This document shows, one piece after another, positions 61,033-64,000 of a stretch of 64,000 nt of DNA. The position numbers and the translations under genes were made by a program. The notes beneath the pieces were generated by a model. That model saw only the letters and a list, made by a program, of their open reading frames with translations. It ran no database searches and had not been told where the DNA came from. Source of the DNA: an uncultured Eubacteriales bacterium (GTDB lineage: Bacteria > Bacillota > Clostridia > Christensenellales > Borkfalkiaceae); the NCBI GenBank assembly GCA_905209085.1, contig CAJLRM010000006.1:131782-195781 (forward strand), in the 5' to 3' direction. How positions within the stretch are numbered: position 1 is the first letter of the stretch; the number at the start of each line of letters is the position of its first letter.

Positions 61033-63015
61033 ATGCCGACATTTAAAAAAGCCTCCTGGATATGGAAAGAAAATCCGCGGGCGGGAGAATATATCCGCAT
61101 CGAAAAAAAACTTCCCAAAGGAAGCTATCGCCTGCGCGCCGCGTGTGAAAGCGGTTTTGCCGTATACGTCGGGGGAAAAATGATTTTTTCGGGGGGATAC
61201 GACGCGCCTTACGGCAATGCGGGGGCGGACGAATTTTTCTTCGATTTGGAAAAAGAGGAAACGACTTTAAAGCTCGTCGCTAGGTACGTGGGCGTGTCGT
61301 CTTCCGTCTATCGGGCGGGAAAAGCGGGGCTTCTCTATGAGATAGAGCGAGAGGGGAAAATTCTTTTCTTTTCGCAGGCAGGGGAGCCGCTCATTGTCTG
61401 CAAGGGTATCGTCACGGAGGAATGGGCGATAACGCCGCAGCTGGGGCGCGCCGTGTCTTACGACTTCACGGCGCTGGAAAATACCGTCCCCGCTGTACCC
61501 GCGGATAGGAAGGACGAGATCCTTTTCCGACCTTTTCCCCGCTGCGTTTTTCGGGAAGAGAGTCCGAAAATCACAACGCAGGGGAGTTTTACTTTAACGA
61601 AAGGCAATACGCCCGCCGAAAAAATTGAAAACACGCGCTTGGAAGAATCGGCGCAGACGGGAAAATTTCCTTTGGAACTTTTGCCGAATCGGTTTTTTAT
61701 CGCTGATTTGGGTCGGGAAAGCGCGGGGTATCTCACGTTCGATATTTTTGCGGAGGAAGAAACGGAAATTTTGGTCGGCTACGGCGAACACCTCGCGGAC
61801 GGACGGCCCCGCTGTCGCATCGACACTCGCAACTTTGCCTTTTCCTGTCGTTTGAAAAGGGGAGGGAACGTATTTACGCAGCCCTTTTGGCGGCTCGGAT
61901 GCCGATATATCGTCTGCCTCTCGCTCGGTAAAATCAGGGTAAACAAGTTCTCTTTTGTTCATTCCGAATATCCCGTGAAGGAGAAGAAAACGGAGATTTC
62001 CGACGCGCGGACGCGGGCGATTTACGAAACGGCGGTGCGCACCTCGCGGCTCTGTATGCACGACCATTTCGAAGATTGTCCCTGGCGGGAACAAGCGCTC
62101 TATGCCATGGACGCGCGCAATCAAGCGCTGTATAACTATTATATTTTCGGCGAAACGGAGTTTTCTCGCGCCAATTTCGAGTTGTTTCTGAGTACGCAAC
62201 GGGAGGATGGTCTGTTCGATTTGTGCGCTCCGTCGGAGATCTCCGTTACGATCCCCGTATTCTCTCTTTTTCTGCTCCTCGCGGCTTGCGAGTATTACGA
62301 ATTTACGGGCGACAGTGCGTTTCTCGAAAAACACCGCGGGAGGATAGAAAGGTGCTTTTCCGCCTTTTTGGAGGAAAAGGAAAGCGGACTCGTGCCGAGA
62401 TTCAAGGACACAAGGTATTGGAATTTCTACGAGTGGACGGAAGGTTTGGACGGCGGCGAAATTTTCCGCTCGAAAGAACAGGACCCCGTTCTCGACCTGC
62501 CTTTGAACGCCGTGCTCGTCATCGTTTTGAAAAAAGCCGCGCGGGCGTATGAAAAACTCGGCTGGAAAAATGAGTTTCAAAGGCGGAGCGATACCCTCTA
62601 TACCGCTCTTTTAAAGAATTTTTATGACGAAGCGGAGCAGGCTTTTTATTCGTTTTCCTATGCGGGAAAGAAATGGGGAAAACACGGACTTTCTCAAATG
62701 TTGATGCTGGCGGCGGGTGAAACGCATCGGGAAGAATTGCTGCGCAATATCCTGACGGATAGATTCCCTCGCGTGACGGTCGGATTTTTGAGTATAGAAT
62801 ACGATGCTGTGTTGGAACGGGATATAAAATTAAAAAATTGGGTCCGAAAAGACATGGAGAGGATCTTCGGCGGAATGTTGGAAAAAGGCGCCACTTCTTT
62901 TTTCGAAACGGAAAAGGGAGAAGCGGATTTTAACGGGGCGGGCAGTCTTTGTCATGCCTGGGCGGCCGTTCCCGCCTATATTTACCGCAAATATTTTATG
63001 GACGAGAGTAAATAG
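61033..63015 (+). CDS. GH78-like alpha-L-rhamnosidase
   Basis: 660 residues. An N-terminal beta-sandwich (WIWKENPRAGEYIRIEKKLPKGSYRLRAACESGFAVYVGG) is followed by the (alpha/alpha)6 barrel with the GH78 site HDHFEDCPWREQALYAMDARNQALYNYY (catalytic Asp/Glu) and the C-terminal GAGSLCHAWAAVPAYIY. GH78 enzymes remove terminal alpha-L-rhamnose from pectic or flavonoid glycans. It is shorter than many GH78 members and has no signal peptide. Its own promoter is at about 60998-61003; the RBS is GGAGAGGGG. Confidence 0.85.
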   Translation: MPTFKKASWIWKENPRAGEYIRIEKKLPKGSYRLRAACESGFAVYVGGKMIFSGGYDAPYGNAGADEFFFDLEKEETTLKLVARYVGVSSSVYRAGKAGLLYEIEREGKILFFSQAGEPLIVCKGIVTEEWAITPQLGRAVSYDFTALENTVPAVPADRKDEILFRPFPRCVFREESPKITTQGSFTLTKGNTPAEKIENTRLEESAQTGKFPLELLPNRFFIADLGRESAGYLTFDIFAEEETEILVGYGEHLADGRPRCRIDTRNFAFSCRLKRGGNVFTQPFWRLGCRYIVCLSLGKIRVNKFSFVHSEYPVKEKKTEISDARTRAIYETAVRTSRLCMHDHFEDCPWREQALYAMDARNQALYNYYIFGETEFSRANFELFLSTQREDGLFDLCAPSEISVTIPVFSLFLLLAACEYYEFTGDSAFLEKHRGRIERCFSAFLEEKESGLVPRFKDTRYWNFYEWTEGLDGGEIFRSKEQDPVLDLPLNAVLVIVLKKAARAYEKLGWKNEFQRRSDTLYTALLKNFYDEAEQAFYSFSYAGKKWGKHGLSQMLMLAAGETHREELLRNILTDRFPRVTVGFLSIEYDAVLERDIKLKNWVRKDMERIFGGMLEKGATSFFETEKGEADFNGAGSLCHAWAAVPAYIYRKYFMDESK

Positions 63016-63027
63016 AGGACAGAGAAA

Positions 63028-63065
63028 AGAAGGGGCTTGCAATTATCGCAAGCTCCTTCTTTTAT
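63028..63065 (+). terminator. Terminator of the rhamnosidase gene
   Basis: AGAAGGGGCTTGC pairs with GCAAGCTCCTTCT, loop AATTATC, then TTTATTG. Confidence 0.82.
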
Positions 63066-63276
63066 TGTCGATGGAAGGAATAAAAGGCTCGACAAAAAAA
63101 GCCCGTTTAAAAATGAGCTTCAAAAAAATATGCGGACGGGCGCAGGAGAAAAGCCCTTCCGAATTCTTCTCGCACAGGAGAAAGAAGGGAAAGGATTTTC
63201 AAAAAGAGCAAACAAAAAAAGCCCCTCATGCGTCGTCTTTTGAGATGGGAGGAAAAATGTTGTTTTTAAAACTTGC

Positions 63277-63568
63277 CTAACGGGATTTGGAGAGCTTGTC
63301 CTCAATCAGCTCCGGCAATTTTAGGGTGATGCCGTAAGCGTTCATGCTGTTCATCGTTTCCCGCAGCATTTCGTATACGTTCTCGTATTTGCGAAAAGAA
63401 GGAGCGTCTTTACGGTATTCCTCTTCGCAGACGGGAATCATCGTCGCCGTATCCAAAAGGCAGTTCAGAGTTTGTTTGAAAACTTCTTTATTTTTTTTGT
63501 AAAAGTTCCTCTCGGCGTTTTATGTAATCCAAATCGTCCGAGAAACAGTTTTTGTAATTTGAATTCAT
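63277..63568 (-). pseudogene. Frameshifted small helical gene beside an XRE regulator
   Basis: Minus strand: starts MNSNYKNCFSDDLDYIKRREELLQKK and then stops at TAA. The run of eight A near 63500 splits it; removing one A continues as NKEVFKQTLNCLLDTATMIPVCEEEYRKDAPSFRKYENVYEMLRETMNSM... to a TAG at 63277-63279, giving a 96-residue helical protein. It is probably broken, or read through slippage on the A run, or a sequence error. It follows the XRE gene by 26 bases and is probably in its operon. Confidence 0.65.
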
Positions 63569-63594
63569 GAGCGTTAAAAATAAATGATAAATAA

Positions 63595-63843
63595 TTAGTC
63601 TTCGTTGTCGGAAAGGTTTTCCAGAGTGAACGTTTCGTCGTCGAAAAATTCCTTCAATTCGATGTTCAGGCCTCGGCAGAGATTGAGAATGGTGCTCAGT
63701 TTGACGTCTTTTACTTTCTGTCGGCAGATCATCGAGATCGTGGAGCAGGCGGTGCCGCTGGAACCGAATAGATTAAACTGCGTTATTTCGCGCTCTTTCA
63801 AATATCCCTTTATGCGGCCGGCAACAGCTTCGTTGAGTTCCAT
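63595..63843 (-). CDS. XRE/Cro-type regulator
   Basis: 82 residues. HTH fold: MELNEAVAGRIKGYLKEREITQFNLFGSSGTACSTISMICRQKVKDVKLSTILNLCRGLNIELKEFFD. It starts at ATG 63843, ten bases after AGGAGG; the frame is open further upstream. It faces AT-rich sequence, and the frameshifted gene is downstream of it. The targets are unknown. Confidence 0.85.
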   Translation of the reverse strand: MELNEAVAGRIKGYLKEREITQFNLFGSSGTACSTISMICRQKVKDVKLSTILNLCRGLNIELKEFFDDETFTLENLSDNED

Positions 63844-64000
63844 AAATGAAAATCCTCCTAGTATTAACGATATCTCTATTTTACCGCTTTCCAAACGGTA
63901 ATCATTTCAATAGATTGAATTTTAAGAAGAAATATTTTATTATTTTAAAAACACAATAAAAATCTGATTATCCGCTAAAACACAGTATCTATCAGCATTT

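Overview
This window looks like a chromosome segment of an endospore-forming Clostridia-type Firmicute, possibly a Christensenellales-like gut lineage; I cannot place it further. Evidence: AGGAGG-type ribosome sites, TTGACA/TATAAT promoters, a long Firmicutes-type SRP RNA, the sporulation/division genes yabP-yabQ-divIC, a yybP-ykoY riboswitch, and plant-glycan enzymes.

Layout. 1-4.85 kb: end of a glycan locus (partial beta-helix protein, Gfo/Idh/MocA oxidoreductase, GH94-like phosphorylase). 5.0-9.3 kb: tRNA-Pro, a Mn2+-type riboswitch with overlapping terminator driving a CaCA cation exchanger, a possible structured RNA, and a processive GT2 glycosyltransferase. 9.7-22.4 kb: housekeeping and small metabolism: GNAT, lipoprotein, guaB-guaA, nitrilase-family hydrolase, amidohydrolase, a run of poorly known genes (MmcQ/YjbR, HEAT-like, DUF3267-like, membrane-GNAT fusion) and a protein with 15% cysteine. 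22.7-28.5 kb: YihY, DegV, D-lactate dehydrogenase with serine dehydratase, an APH(3')-type kinase and a DUF2087 protein. 28.6-30.9 kb: four tRNA genes, then an AT-rich accessory patch where a tandem-XRE regulator faces two Cys-rich paralogues across three near-identical 12-bp operators. 30.9-38.1 kb: 3-hydroxyacyl-CoA dehydrogenase, glyoxalase, SRP RNA, a heterodimeric ABC exporter and Mrp ATPase. 38.2-40.4 kb: acyltransferase and GT4, probably membrane glycolipid synthesis. 40.6-51.6 kb: membrane-bound XRE, thyA-folA, typA, yabP-yabQ-divIC-ppx, an M50-like protease, a small alarmone synthetase, a ComEC-type hydrolase and an EbsC/YbaK deacylase. 51.8-58.0 kb, minus strand: solute-binding lipoprotein with a Cache-PAS-GGDEF-EAL protein, and YitT. 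58.2-63.0 kb: tRNA-Val, then GH42 beta-galactosidase and GH78-like rhamnosidase. The end holds an XRE regulator beside a frameshifted small gene.

How they fit: the sugar genes at both ends suggest breakdown of plant-type oligosaccharides. Serine deaminase and D-lactate dehydrogenase form a serine-to-pyruvate-to-lactate pair. c-di-GMP and (p)ppGpp enzymes, the Mn2+ riboswitch and several XRE proteins provide the signalling.

Most notable: the operator-controlled Cys-rich island; several genes whose -10 box lies 6-7 bases before a start codon with no Shine-Dalgarno (candidate leaderless mRNAs), one with a sigma-E-like promoter at yabP; the orphan binding protein paired with a c-di-GMP enzyme; and an unidentified structured RNA. 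None is proven to be a new system from sequence alone.
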